This document shows positions 1 through 8,533 of a stretch of DNA of 64,000 nt, in pieces. The stretch is from contig CAZWPO010000002.1 in assembly GCA_964635975.1 (NCBI GenBank), forward strand, positions 123,000-186,999, read 5' to 3'. Each line of letters begins with the position of its first letter. Within the stretch, counting starts at the first letter, position 1. The notes beneath the pieces are model-generated. The model did no database searches. It was given only the letters and a program-made list of their open reading frames with translations, and was not told the DNA's origin. This DNA comes from UBA5314 sp964635975 (GTDB taxonomy: Bacteria; Bacillota; Syntrophomonadia; Syntrophomonadales; Syntrophomonadaceae). A program made the position numbers and the translations under genes.

Positions 1-234
1 CTGCATTCGCTGGTTGATGATGAAGAGATCAGCGGGCTTATCAGTCAAAATGAAGACCTTGAGCATGGCATCCGTAAATTGGTCGATCTTGCTAACCAGC
101 GCGGTGGCAATGACAATATTACCGTAGTGGCGGTTAGAAAATCAAAACAGTCAAAAAGCATCTATGGAATATTAAAGAATCACGTCCATAATTTGCTTTC
201 TATACAAAAGCAGCCTCCCAAGCGGTCTACTTAA
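1..234 (+). CDS. PP2C-family protein phosphatase, C-terminal fragment
   Basis: The window opens inside a reading frame (frame 1) that ends at TAA 232-234. The 77 visible residues contain NQRGGNDNITVVAV, the C-terminal metal-binding GxxDN(I/V)T motif of PP2C-type serine/threonine phosphatases (PrpC/Stp type in Firmicutes). The family dephosphorylates Ser/Thr-phosphorylated proteins using two Mn/Mg ions, usually against a PASTA kinase encoded nearby. The last 25 or so residues are basic and lie beyond the catalytic domain. The start and most of the catalytic domain are outside the window, so full length cannot be judged. Confidence 0.85.
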   Translation: MHSLVDDEEISGLISQNEDLEHGIRKLVDLANQRGGNDNITVVAVRKSKQSKSIYGILKNHVHNLLSIQKQPPKRST

Positions 235-256
235 TCTTCAGGGCGTTCTTTGATAA

Positions 257-706
257 TCAATCTTTCCTAATAAATTTATCCTTATCCAAAAGCATGATAT
301 TGGTAGTGGCGGTTGCCACCAGACGTCCCTGACCGTCTAGAGCTTCGGCATAGAAATGAGCGATGCTTTTACCCATCGATTTTAAATAGGCACTTACCAC
401 CAGCTTATCGTTTTCAAAGATAGGCCTTTGATAATTAATATTTAGATCGACTGAAGCCATGGTCTGACTGCCGGTTTCTATATAGAGCAGCGCGCCTACC
501 GTATTATCAAAAGCTGCCCCGATAAAGCCCCCCTGCATGGATCCGCGAGGATTAGTAAAAATGTGCTGTACCGGGAATGCACAGGTCAATTTCTCGCCCT
601 CAATATAATCAACAAATTCGGGCTGCATTATTTCCCAGCAGCTGGCGGGTTCTCGTGGAGCCTGCAGTCTTTGCTCAAGTTTTTCCATTCCACTGGATGA
701 ACTCAT
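257..706 (-). CDS. PaaI-type hotdog-fold thioesterase
   Basis: A 149-residue single hotdog domain. The segment GSMQGGFIGAAFDNTVGALL is the family's helix motif, where the Gly-rich turn and the Asp sit near the thioester, and SVDLNINYQRPI is the following core strand. Such enzymes hydrolyse acyl-CoA thioesters, often aromatic or short-chain, in the cytoplasm. I chose the ATG at 706 because GGGGAGGAG lies just upstream of it; a longer frame starting at 724 would put this ribosome-binding site inside the gene. The substrate cannot be told from sequence. It lies alone, convergent with the PP2C fragment. Confidence 0.8.
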   Translation of the reverse strand: MSSSSGMEKLEQRLQAPREPASCWEIMQPEFVDYIEGEKLTCAFPVQHIFTNPRGSMQGGFIGAAFDNTVGALLYIETGSQTMASVDLNINYQRPIFENDKLVVSAYLKSMGKSIAHFYAEALDGQGRLVATATTNIMLLDKDKFIRKD

Positions 707-925
707 TCTCCTCCCCCCTAACATCTAATGTCTACAGCGTTAAAATTCTATACGATGCGTCATATCCCTTCCACACAAGCCTCTTCAAACGATTCAAAGC
801 CGTTTTTTTCTATGCAGGCTCCCTTTTCAGCGCTGGACTTGATAGATTTACAGCATCTTCCCTGCAGCCTGATGATGTTTAGTCAATAATATCGCGAATT
901 TTTTCTATACTTAATCATATTCGGT

Positions 926-1498
926 TCATTCTAATATTTTTATATCTTCATCATTAATTATAATCTGAACGATTGATCCATTGCCAAGGCCATCTCGCCA
1001 CAGGTGTTCTCTGTCACCCTGAATGTGGTGCAATAAGGATCGTAGAACTCCGCCATGTGTGGACACCAGGATGGTGCCCGCGTGCCTTCGGGTTATCTCC
1101 AGCAGGGCCGGCCAAACTCGTTCCAGCAGTTCGCCTGGCGATTCGCCCCCGGGTATTTTGAAAGTCCCGGTATTTCTATACCAATCCTCATATTCTTCTG
1201 GATATCTTGCGTATACTTCTGTGAAAGTCAAGCCCTCCCACTCTCCAAAGGACATTTCCCGCAAACGGGGATCCACATTAACCGGGAGCTTGAAGTACTC
1301 TGCTATTATACTGGCAGTCTCTAGAGTGCGGCTTAAATCACTGCAGTATATTGCTTCGATATTATCATTCTTTAACCGCAGCGCTATTTCATGAGCCTGC
1401 TTCCTACCCGTATCATTTAAAGCGATATCCCGGTGTCCCTGGTATTTATTATAAAGGTTCCAATTGGTTTCTCCGTGCCTTACTAGAATTATTTTCAC
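926..1498 (-). CDS. histidine phosphatase, probably alpha-ribazole phosphatase (CobC-like)
   Basis: This protein of about 190 residues starts with the phosphohistidine motif LVRHGETNWN. It also has the second catalytic histidine late in the chain (STHGGVLRSLLHH) and REMSFGEWEGLTF in the middle, which is typical of the CobC/GpmB branch. The family removes phosphate from small molecules or proteins. The next two genes on the strand are a corrinoid adenosyltransferase and a CbiX chelatase, so alpha-ribazole-5'-phosphate phosphatase in cobalamin nucleotide-loop assembly is the best guess, by context. A GTG at 1498 is preferred because AAGGAG lies 9 nt upstream; an ATG at 1540 has a weak site. Confidence 0.75.
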   Translation of the reverse strand: MKIILVRHGETNWNLYNKYQGHRDIALNDTGRKQAHEIALRLKNDNIEAIYCSDLSRTLETASIIAEYFKLPVNVDPRLREMSFGEWEGLTFTEVYARYPEEYEDWYRNTGTFKIPGGESPGELLERVWPALLEITRRHAGTILVSTHGGVLRSLLHHIQGDREHLWRDGLGNGSIVQIIINDEDIKILE

Positions 1499-1782
1499 TC
1501 TAGAATACTCCTTCATGCGCCAAGCAGGAAATTGTTTCATCTTTTACTTTGCATCCCTATCGCCAGCTACCAGGAACAGTGCTTCACTTATTTAGTACAG
1601 AATCCCGCAGGTATCTCCGGTAAAGACCGCCTGAAATCCAACTTATCCTCAGAGCCAGAAAATAGGCATGAAGCCGGATGTGAGCGTCGCTAAAACATAT
1701 ACACTCCCCCGAACACATACCTGCGTATCGCAAACAGGAATGCTGGTTTTGATACTGTACTGCCTCGCATCCATATTGGGGC

Positions 1783-2343
1783 TCAATATTCAATCCCCCG
1801 CCTGGCCGATATTCCACGTTGATAAGGATGTTTGATCAGCTTGATCTCGCTTACCAGATCAGCTATCTCAATGAGTTCAGGCGGGGCGTTTCTGCCAGTC
1901 ATTACCAGCTCAATTTCGCCCGGCAGCACCGACAGCCAATTAATAACTTCTGAGCTCGGAAGCAGCCCAGCGTCAAAAGCGTTTATGAATTCGTCCAATA
2001 TGAGCATATCAAGACCGGCTCTGATTGAATCCCGGGCCAACTGCCAGGCCTGATCTATAATGAGGCGATCGTTCTCTTCAATCTCATGTGGATCAATCCA
2101 GCACTTGTCGCATCCCTGACAGCCCATCTGGCCGCTCTTTACCTGGTCTGCAAAAGGGCAGGGACGGCCGAACTGGTATACCTCAATCCCCAATTTTGCC
2201 AGAGATGCCAGCTCGCCTGTAAAGGAATTACCTTTCATGAACTGGATGATTCTAACCCTCATACCCTGTCCAAAAGCGCGTATGGCCAGCCCCAATGCCG
2301 CAGTAGTCTTGCCTTTCCCATTTCCAGTATAGATTTGTATCAT
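1783..2343 (-). CDS. cobO: cob(I)yrinic acid a,c-diamide adenosyltransferase (CobA/CobO/BtuR type)
   Basis: A protein of about 186 residues with the P-loop GNGKGKTTAALGLA near its N-terminus and the acidic segment MLILDEFINAFDAGLL. Both are signatures of the CobA/BtuR corrinoid adenosyltransferase, which transfers adenosyl from ATP to Co(I). An ATG at 2343 with GGAG 8 nt upstream is preferred over the upstream ATG at 2361. An unusual cysteine-rich insert (CPFADQ...GCQGCDKC, about residues 68-87) may bind a metal or cluster; it is not part of the E. coli-type core as I know it. It sits with cobC-like and cbiX genes, consistent with cobamide synthesis or salvage. Confidence 0.88.
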   Translation of the reverse strand: MIQIYTGNGKGKTTAALGLAIRAFGQGMRVRIIQFMKGNSFTGELASLAKLGIEVYQFGRPCPFADQVKSGQMGCQGCDKCWIDPHEIEENDRLIIDQAWQLARDSIRAGLDMLILDEFINAFDAGLLPSSEVINWLSVLPGEIELVMTGRNAPPELIEIADLVSEIKLIKHPYQRGISARRGIEY

Positions 2344-2486
2344 GCGTACGGCTCCAATCAAGATAATACGTTTAAATCACTGTACCCCAAATAACACCTC
2401 AAGCGTGACAGTTGGAATTATCCACAGTCCCTGCTCGATGTGGGCTCCCTTGCAAATGCCCACACCCGTCACGAAATATTCCTTAA

Positions 2487-2852
2487 TTATAGAGCCTCCC
2501 GGATCCTGTCCAAAACGACGTCAACAAGAGCCGGGTGACCTGCCAGATGCTCTGTCAGAATAATCTCCACTTCCGGGTGCTTTTCCTTTTCATGCTCTAA
2601 TTGCTGAGGAATATCCTGGCTGATATGGCTGCCGGTGCTTAAGAAAAACGGCATAACAATGATTCTTGTTACTCCCTGAGATACCAGGTCGCTTACTACT
2701 GCCGGGATATCTGGCTCGCCAAAAGACATAAATGCCGCCTGGTAAAGCATTTCAGAATCCCGACTACGGATCTGGTCAAGCATTTTGCTAATCTCCTGGT
2801 TGGCAGCTTCTTTTTTACTTCCGTGGGCCAATACTATTGCAGCTTGTTTCAA
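2487..2852 (-). CDS. cbiX: CbiX-type sirohydrochlorin cobaltochelatase (short form)
   Basis: A small class II chelatase of about 121 residues. It has the N-terminal active-site histidine in IVLAHGSKK and a second in FFLSTGSHISQDIP, the pair that deprotonates the tetrapyrrole and binds the metal. Short CbiX proteins insert cobalt into sirohydrochlorin as homodimers at the entry to anaerobic cobalamin synthesis. A TTG at 2852 fits the usual N-terminus and has GGAGGTG just upstream; an ATG at 2897 would add 15 residues and is also possible. It is followed on the same strand by cobO and a CobC-like gene. A nickel or iron chelatase role (SirB-like) is less likely but not excluded. Confidence 0.82.
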   Translation of the reverse strand: MKQAAIVLAHGSKKEAANQEISKMLDQIRSRDSEMLYQAAFMSFGEPDIPAVVSDLVSQGVTRIIVMPFFLSTGSHISQDIPQQLEHEKEKHPEVEIILTEHLAGHPALVDVVLDRIREAL

Positions 2853-3027
2853 AGTCAGCACCTCCGCAAATCCCTCTTCTACGTGAGTATACTTCATTAA
2901 ACATCCTGGCTCTTATTAAAAATGTTTTCGCCAAAATGAAAGCCTCTACCCTGAAGGTAAAGACTTTTTAATGCGAAGTAATATAACGAATCGATCCTTC
3001 ATCGAGGGGTAGTTTTAATAAGTATAT

Positions 3028-3939
3028 CTAAAATATCCTGCTCAGGTGATACTTGACGCGTTCTATTTCCAGCTCGATAGCCTGTAAATAGCTGACCTGC
3101 GGGGGTTGCGCCATTTTGATGAACTCATCCATAGTGGTCCCTGACAAAACCGCTACCCGGGCAAAGTCTTCCGGTTTAGTAGACGGGTAACTGAAGGCTG
3201 TTTTACCGGTCATCGCAGTAAATCCCACACTCTGTGCGATAGCAAGCTCCTGTTTTCCATAGGCTCCATAAGGCCAGCAGAGAATGTCGGCCGGGCTGCC
3301 CAGCTTTTCTTGGATTATACGGCGTGATTTTATCAGGTCATATGCGATACGCTGGTCGTGCTGGGCGTCATTTTCCGGGCCCATATTAGTGCCTGAATTT
3401 GCCAGGACTGCCGGAAGGACTTTCCCTGACCGGGCATCGGGTATTTCATCGTGCAAGTCGTATGTATGTGATTGTATGCTTACCAACCCTGAACTCTGCA
3501 TAGCTCTCATATCCTCCCATGTCAGGGCTGGATAATCCCCTATTACTCCATTCTCTATAAATTTACCAGTGATGAATATAGTAGCTGGGAAATTATATTT
3601 TTGCAGCAGCGGGAATGCAATCTCAAAATTGCTCCGGTAGCCGTCATCAAAGGTCAGTGCCACGGTGTTGCGTTGAATGTGCCTGCCCTGGCGCATATCC
3701 TCGAGCAAATCCTGGAGTGGGACTACCCGGCAGTTCTCATTTAAATAGGCCATCTGCGCATTGAAAGCCGCGCGCGAAACAGACCAGTCGTTATCTTCTT
3801 TTAGTTCACTTAGGTTGTGATATTCAAGAATCGGGATGGCGTGATTTTGCTTGTACATAGTCGAGCCGGTTAATAATAGAAAGGCCAGCAGCACCGCGAA
3901 TGCAGAACCTAATAAGAATATTGCAGTTTTCTTTTTCAT
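3028..3939 (-). CDS. membrane-anchored polysaccharide deacetylase
   Basis: 303 residues: a signal-anchor (residues about 5-25, after MKKK) and then a NodB-type carbohydrate esterase domain. Visible motifs are VALTFDDGYRSNF (motif 1, catalytic base Asp and metal Asp) and SIQSHTYDLH (motif 2, metal-binding SHTxxxH), with a late CWPYGAYGKQ segment. These extracellular enzymes de-N-acetylate peptidoglycan or other polysaccharides. A closely spaced AAGGACTTGG may serve as ribosome-binding site. Nothing nearby suggests a specific sugar; cell-wall modification is the default reading. Confidence 0.85.
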   Translation of the reverse strand: MKKKTAIFLLGSAFAVLLAFLLLTGSTMYKQNHAIPILEYHNLSELKEDNDWSVSRAAFNAQMAYLNENCRVVPLQDLLEDMRQGRHIQRNTVALTFDDGYRSNFEIAFPLLQKYNFPATIFITGKFIENGVIGDYPALTWEDMRAMQSSGLVSIQSHTYDLHDEIPDARSGKVLPAVLANSGTNMGPENDAQHDQRIAYDLIKSRRIIQEKLGSPADILCWPYGAYGKQELAIAQSVGFTAMTGKTAFSYPSTKPEDFARVAVLSGTTMDEFIKMAQPPQVSYLQAIELEIERVKYHLSRIF

Positions 3940-4046
3940 GTTCCAAGTCCTTGAGAAAATATTTGCTGCCTATGTATACCAGGCCACATACATCGAAATG
4001 TTATCATGTCAAAGATTTTTTGTCAAAAGTTTGGATTATACGCACG

Positions 4047-4577
4047 CTACGGGCCTGATCCGGCTTTTCTTCTAAACAGCAGCCTTCCACGGTGACGAAA
4101 ACTCCCTATAGCTATTGAAGTAAGCAGAACCGCAACTATCAACAAGACAATCTGCCAGTTGCCAGTACTGATTAAATAATGCCCTAATCCCGCATAGATA
4201 GCTGCCCAAATAATCTTTCCAAGGGCGGAGGACACAAAAAAAATTCGGAAAGGTACACCGCTGGCAGCTGCAGTTACGTTTATGATAAGAGTAGGAATGA
4301 CCGGGATGATTCGAGCAGTAAGCAGTATAAAGAAAACACGCCTCTGGTCAAGGTCGCGCAGGTCAAAATCATACTTGCCCAGTACATGATTTATCAAGCG
4401 CTCCCGAGACAATCTTCTGGCCAGGAAAAACATCGCCGCTGCGCCGCTCAAGGCTCCCAGGTAAGCCAACAGGAATCCATAAAAATACCCGAAGATTGCT
4501 CCGGCTGCTGCGGCTATGATTGCATAAGGAATAACCGGAAAAACAGCTTGAAAAAAGAATAATAAAAAAGCCGCCAT
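4047..4577 (-). CDS. TVP38/TMEM64 (DedA-like) membrane protein, start unclear
   Basis: An integral membrane protein whose GAIFGYFYGFLLAYLGALSG and TARIIPVIPTLIIN segments match the VTT (SNARE-associated) domain of the TVP38/TMEM64 family. Four to five hydrophobic helices are visible; members are now viewed as lipid scramblase-like proteins. The family-like N-terminus (IRSYGIYSP, normally before the first helix) continues upstream of the first ATG at 4577 in the same frame, up to a TGA at 4647-4649, yet that stretch has no ATG, GTG or TTG. The true start may be non-canonical, or a small upstream frameshift may have removed it. It follows the hydrolase gene closely. Confidence 0.75.
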   Translation of the reverse strand: MAAFLLFFFQAVFPVIPYAIIAAAAGAIFGYFYGFLLAYLGALSGAAAMFFLARRLSRERLINHVLGKYDFDLRDLDQRRVFFILLTARIIPVIPTLIINVTAAASGVPFRIFFVSSALGKIIWAAIYAGLGHYLISTGNWQIVLLIVAVLLTSIAIGSFRHRGRLLFRRKAGSGP

Positions 4578-4636
4578 GGGGCTGTAAATGCCATAACTCC
4601 TGATCGTCTCAGCTGCAGCACTGATGCTGGAAAAAT

Positions 4637-5392
4637 CTATTCCCGCTCACTCCCTAAAAGCTTTTCTATCCATTCTATGGTAAGCTGCTCTCGAAGCGCC
4701 CACCGATCGATAAATCTGTGGTCCGCACCGGGCACCATAACAAGCTGACTGTTAGGCAGGTTCTGGTGTAAATTCCGGGCGTTTTCAGCTTCCACAAGCT
4801 CGTCTTGCTCTCCATGAATGATCATGGCCGGTCGATGACCTATCCTGCGGCAATAAGCCGGTAAATCATGGCGTTTTAAATCCGTTACAAAATCCGATCC
4901 AATTGTAAATTCTCCCCCATCATCTGACAGGGTTAACGAACTGCCATTCTCCATCCGTTCGTAGTCTGCCCCAAAAAGGCCTCTAAAAGCCTTTTCCAGC
5001 ATGAAGGGTGTCGACCAGAAGATAAACGCTTCGACTCTATTGTGGGTGCCGCCCGCGAGTATAGTGCTGCCGCCAAAACTTCTGCCCAGTAGGATGATCG
5101 GACAGTTGAAATGTTCCCACGCATAATCTATGACCGAATTCAGGTCCTGGGCCTGAGTGGACAGGGTCATATCCTCAAATTTTCCAGAGCTGTCCCCGCT
5201 GCCGCTAAAATCGAAGGCCAAAACCCCCAATCCCATCTGGCCTAGCCGTCCAGCCAGTGAATATATGCGCCCCGCATTCTCCTTGGTGCCTCTGAAGCCG
5301 TGGCATACAATGAGTATTCTGGTGAATTTCTCCGGCAGGAAATAAAGGGAGGCCAGCTTTCTGCCTCCCGATTCTATAAAGCCTTTATCCAC
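4637..5392 (-). CDS. alpha/beta hydrolase (serine esterase/aminopeptidase-like)
   Basis: 251 residues with an alpha/beta-hydrolase fold. The oxyanion-side motif is VCHGFRGTKEN, the nucleophile elbow is LLGRSFGGST (GxSxG), the acid is probably Asp in HGEQDELVEAE, and the catalytic histidine is in VPGADHRFID. It resembles the cytosolic S33/S9-like hydrolases that follow a lysophospholipase pattern; the substrate is unknown. The start is a GTG at 5392 preceded by GGAGGCAGG. The TVP38-family gene follows immediately, so the two may be cotranscribed. Confidence 0.82.
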   Translation of the reverse strand: MDKGFIESGGRKLASLYFLPEKFTRILIVCHGFRGTKENAGRIYSLAGRLGQMGLGVLAFDFSGSGDSSGKFEDMTLSTQAQDLNSVIDYAWEHFNCPIILLGRSFGGSTILAGGTHNRVEAFIFWSTPFMLEKAFRGLFGADYERMENGSSLTLSDDGGEFTIGSDFVTDLKRHDLPAYCRRIGHRPAMIIHGEQDELVEAENARNLHQNLPNSQLVMVPGADHRFIDRWALREQLTIEWIEKLLGSERE

Positions 5393-5409
5393 GATCAGGG
5401 ACCTGCCTC

Positions 5410-5598
5410 CTAACTCGACTGTGGTTTATGGGGTTTTCGCTGTTCATCTGCTTCGTGGCGAACCCGGTTGTTGCAAAAATCACAGATAAAGACAGCTATC
5501 TCTTTGTTCTGGTCCGCTAATTTCTTAAAATCCTTATGATCCTTGTCCACATCATACGATTTCCCGCACATCAAACAGCGGGCAGCTACTGTATCCAT
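5410..5598 (-). CDS. small double-CxxC zinc-ribbon protein (YlaI-like)
   Basis: A 62-residue protein with two CxxC knuckles (CLMCGK and CDFCNN) separated by about 30 residues, as in the YlaI-like small proteins of Firmicutes (DUF2197-type, by recollection). A single zinc ion is likely. The ATG at 5598 is chosen because GGGAGGT lies 5-6 nt upstream; earlier in-frame codons up to 5628 lie before that site. It lies 17 nt upstream of the hydrolase gene on the same strand. Function is unknown. Confidence 0.65.
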   Translation of the reverse strand: MDTVAARCLMCGKSYDVDKDHKDFKKLADQNKEIAVFICDFCNNRVRHEADEQRKPHKPQSS

Positions 5599-5630
5599 AT
5601 CACTACCTCCCATCCGAGTTCTCCTCACCT

Positions 5631-6284
5631 TTATACTAACAGAACATCGATTAAAGCTGAAGACAATACATTCTCTAGTAATACCTGCCGGTAAGAAGAT
5701 TTATGGCTGAAACAATTCTCAGGCCAGTCCTGCAGTCGCACTTTTCTGATGCTTCCCCGGCTCACGGGCATCTCGCGTCCCTGTTCCTTGAATTCCGACA
5801 GCGACAACCTTACCAGATCGTCCATCCCCAGGTTTGCAACCCGGCTTCGGATCTCATCAAAGATGGGATCAGTGTGACAGCATATATAGGTCTGACATAA
5901 GAAAGGGCGAAACGCGTATATATCGCATAATCCCTGCCGGTTTAAGAAGATGCAGCTTCCTTTCTTCCTCTTTAAAGTTATGTCAACGATTGCGCTTTGA
6001 ACGTCTACTGATAGGTAATTAAACGCGGCAAACAAATCTATGTTTAAAGAACGGCATATATTCATTACATCAATACTGCTTACTGGCAGGGGTTCATGGC
6101 AGCACAGGTGGCATCCTTGACAGGAATTGATTTCTTTCGGCCAGAGCCTGGGCAGGTCTCCGTTCTCAATAAAGAAATTGAATTCATCGAGCAGATCCTG
6201 CAGGTTTGCACTCTTTTTTATCATTTTTATTGAAACACCGGGTCCACCTTTCTGCCGGCCTTTTATGAATTTAAATTTCTTCAT
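5631..6284 (-). CDS. YkgJ-family cysteine-cluster protein
   Basis: About 217 residues. The N-terminal third contains CQGCHLCCHEP (CxxCxxCC) and the centre contains CDIYAFRPFLCQTYICC, the hallmark spacing of the UPF0153/YkgJ family, which is predicted to bind a Zn or Fe-S cluster. Family members have no settled function; some act with flagellin lysine methylation or are fused to other enzymes. The ATG at 6284 sits 5 nt after GGGGGG. It appears to head a short operon with the YlaI-like gene and the hydrolase. Confidence 0.75.
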   Translation of the reverse strand: MKKFKFIKGRQKGGPGVSIKMIKKSANLQDLLDEFNFFIENGDLPRLWPKEINSCQGCHLCCHEPLPVSSIDVMNICRSLNIDLFAAFNYLSVDVQSAIVDITLKRKKGSCIFLNRQGLCDIYAFRPFLCQTYICCHTDPIFDEIRSRVANLGMDDLVRLSLSEFKEQGREMPVSRGSIRKVRLQDWPENCFSHKSSYRQVLLENVLSSALIDVLLV

Positions 6285-6361
6285 ATACACCCCCCTTACT
6301 GAAGACGGTATAGTCTTTGTTTAAGAATACTTCATATGGAATCCATCCAAAAGTTATTAAT

Positions 6362-6389
6362 GCAAAAGGACGGACCGTAGCGCGGTCCG
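6362..6389 (-). terminator. rho-independent terminator after the chemoreceptor gene
   Basis: A 7-bp perfect GC-rich stem (CGGACCG/CGGTCCG, loop CGCTA on the minus strand) is followed by TCCTTTT. It lies about 34 nt beyond the stop of the methyl-accepting protein gene, so it probably ends that transcript. Confidence 0.6.
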
Positions 6390-6422
6390 CCTTGAATATC
6401 AAAAGATTTTTTCAGAAGTCCT

Positions 6423-8144
6423 CTATAGCACTTTGAATACCGCCAGCGCATCTTCCAATTGAGCCACGATGTTGTTCAGCATGTCGACTGCAGCGCTCAC
6501 TTCTTCAATACCCGCCATCTGTTCCTGGGCCAGCTCGCTGACGATATTCGCTGCCTGAGAGTTGTCATCAGCCTTGTAAGCCACCTGTTGAATTGAAGTG
6601 ATGGCTAATTCAGCACTAGCAGCCATCTCCTCACTGGCCGCTGACATCTGTTCAATTTGTCCATTTACCAGCGACAGGGCATCTATGATCATAGCGAACG
6701 CCTGTCCGGCGTTTGATACCGCATCGGTTCCCAGTCCAACCTCTTGGGTGCCTTCGTGCATAGCAACAACGGCTTTATCAGCTTCGGTCTGGATCTCTCT
6801 TATCAATTCGGCTATCCGTTGAGCAGCCTCACCAGACTCTTCAGCGAGCTTGCGGACCTCTTCCGCAACCACAGCAAAGCCCTTGCCCTGTTCACCTGCG
6901 CGTGCGGCCTCTATAGCCGCATTCAAAGCAAGCAAATTGGTCTGGTTGGCGATACTGGTTATCAGATCTACTATCTGACCTATGGCGATAGACTTCTGCC
7001 CCAGGCTTTCTACCAGCTGGGTCGAAGAGTTTACCGTACTGGATATTATCTGCATCTGGCTTATTGCCTTGTCGACCTGTCTTTCCCCTTCTTTAGCACG
7101 GTTTGCCGTCTTGATCGCCGAGGAAAGTACATCCTCTGAATTAGCCGCAACCTGCTTTATTGCTGCAGTCATCTCCCCGATAGCGGCTTTAGAGTTTCCG
7201 GACAGCCTCGCCTGCTGGGCCGCATTTTCCCTCATCTCAGAGGTCTTAATGGTCATATCCTCCATCAGTCCGCTGCTCATCTCACAGCGCTTGGACAATT
7301 GCTGGCTGTAGTCGCTCACGTTTTTAGTTAAATTTTTTGTCTTGGTAACCAGCGTCCCGATCTGGTCTATCATCAGGTTGACATTTTGCGCCAGTTTGCC
7401 TGGTTCGTCTTTGGAATAGTCAGGTAGTTTCTCGACCAGATCGCCCTCGCTAACGCGCTGCACCGCTTCTTCCAGACGCCCCAGGGGTTTGTAGACAGTG
7501 TAGGCAATCAGGAAAGCCGCCAGGAATCCCAACAATATGCCAATTATGGAAGCTATTATCATGCTCATCTGGAAATCGGCAACTTTGTCGTCATAAGGTT
7601 TGGCAGGCACTCCGATGAATACCATGCCCACAATTTTACCGGCTGCGTCTTTTATCGCCTCGTATGAAGTAAAGTTGTCAGTTCCCGCCACGTTGGCCCG
7701 GTTATTGTACGGCATTCCTCGATTTATCACCTGTTCTACTACCTCGGGAGCCGCCTGGGTTCCTACCGCTCGCTGCCCGTCTTTCATGACATTGGTAGCT
7801 ACCCGGGTGTCGCCGCGAAAAATGGTCACATTATCACTTGTCAACTCCCCGATCTTGTCGATCACATTATAATTGCCTTCAATGAGCAGACTGCCTTTGT
7901 GGAGTTTACCATCAAGCAACTGCCATTCGCCGGGATAGTTCGTATCGATTATGTATTTGGTCATCTCCAACTGGGCTTGCAGGGACTGCTGCGCGGTGTT
8001 CTGGATGTGTTCTGACATCACCCTGGTCGCATAAATGCCCATCACACCCGTAACTGTTGCCAAAATCAATGTAAATACCAGAACAAGTCGCAATCTTACC
8101 GATATTTTGCGGGCTATCAACTCATAAGATTCCATCAGACTCAC
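6423..8144 (-). CDS. methyl-accepting chemotaxis protein with single-Cache sensor
   Basis: 573 residues in the standard order: first membrane helix (about 17-38), an extracellular single-Cache sensor (about 45-190, with YNVIDKIGELTSDNVTIF and GMVFIGVPAKPYDDKV), second helix (about 193-216), HAMP (ending near 270), then a long coiled-coil signalling domain. The hairpin tip contains QTNLLALNAAIEAARAGEQG, which contacts CheA and CheW. Single-Cache domains often bind small organic acids. GTG at 8144 follows AGGAGG with a 9-nt gap. No other chemotaxis gene is present in the window. Confidence 0.93.
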   Translation of the reverse strand: MSLMESYELIARKISVRLRLVLVFTLILATVTGVMGIYATRVMSEHIQNTAQQSLQAQLEMTKYIIDTNYPGEWQLLDGKLHKGSLLIEGNYNVIDKIGELTSDNVTIFRGDTRVATNVMKDGQRAVGTQAAPEVVEQVINRGMPYNNRANVAGTDNFTSYEAIKDAAGKIVGMVFIGVPAKPYDDKVADFQMSMIIASIIGILLGFLAAFLIAYTVYKPLGRLEEAVQRVSEGDLVEKLPDYSKDEPGKLAQNVNLMIDQIGTLVTKTKNLTKNVSDYSQQLSKRCEMSSGLMEDMTIKTSEMRENAAQQARLSGNSKAAIGEMTAAIKQVAANSEDVLSSAIKTANRAKEGERQVDKAISQMQIISSTVNSSTQLVESLGQKSIAIGQIVDLITSIANQTNLLALNAAIEAARAGEQGKGFAVVAEEVRKLAEESGEAAQRIAELIREIQTEADKAVVAMHEGTQEVGLGTDAVSNAGQAFAMIIDALSLVNGQIEQMSAASEEMAASAELAITSIQQVAYKADDNSQAANIVSELAQEQMAGIEEVSAAVDMLNNIVAQLEDALAVFKVL

Positions 8145-8227
8145 ACTACAAAACCTCCTATGGTTTTTTCAGGACATTATGACCATTCCCGTCAACAATT
8201 TCGACACTTACAAAAATATTCCTGCAG

Positions 8228-8533
8228 CTACTCTGTCAATATTTTTATATATTCGACACGCTGGTAGTTATACGATCCAACTATGTTGCCGTCCTGATCG
8301 TATATGTAATTCAGCGAAGCCCCCCCGACATAGACTTTGCCCACATCCTCCACGCCAAGGTCCCTGATGTAGCCGGTGACTTTGTCATTCTCCGAAAAAT
8401 GTATTTCCGCCTTGATCAGTGGCGCCTCGTTCTTTTTCTCGCCGGTGAACAAATGGCGGTAATTGTAGTCACATCCGCTCACGAAGAGAACGCTGAGCAG
8501 TAGAAAGCACGCAAGCCTTTTTATTATTTTCAT
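8228..8533 (-). CDS. small predicted lipoprotein
   Basis: 101 residues with a signal peptide ending in a lipobox (FVSGC, Cys about residue 21), so it should be a membrane-anchored extracytoplasmic lipoprotein. The mature part has a strand-rich region (KVYVGGASLNYIYDQDG), with no family I recognise. Its ATG overlaps the TGA of the Lon-like protease gene (ATGA, 8530-8533), so the two are translationally coupled and cotranscribed. Function is unknown; it may report on or support envelope quality control, but this is only context. Confidence 0.7.
   Translation of the reverse strand: MKIIKRLACFLLLSVLFVSGCDYNYRHLFTGEKKNEAPLIKAEIHFSENDKVTGYIRDLGVEDVGKVYVGGASLNYIYDQDGNIVGSYNYQRVEYIKILTE

Noticed and set aside
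1584..1817. 77-codon frame after the corrinoid adenosyltransferase
   Set aside because: It overlaps the end of cobO, has no good ribosome-binding site and an odd composition. I see nothing else in 1541-1782.
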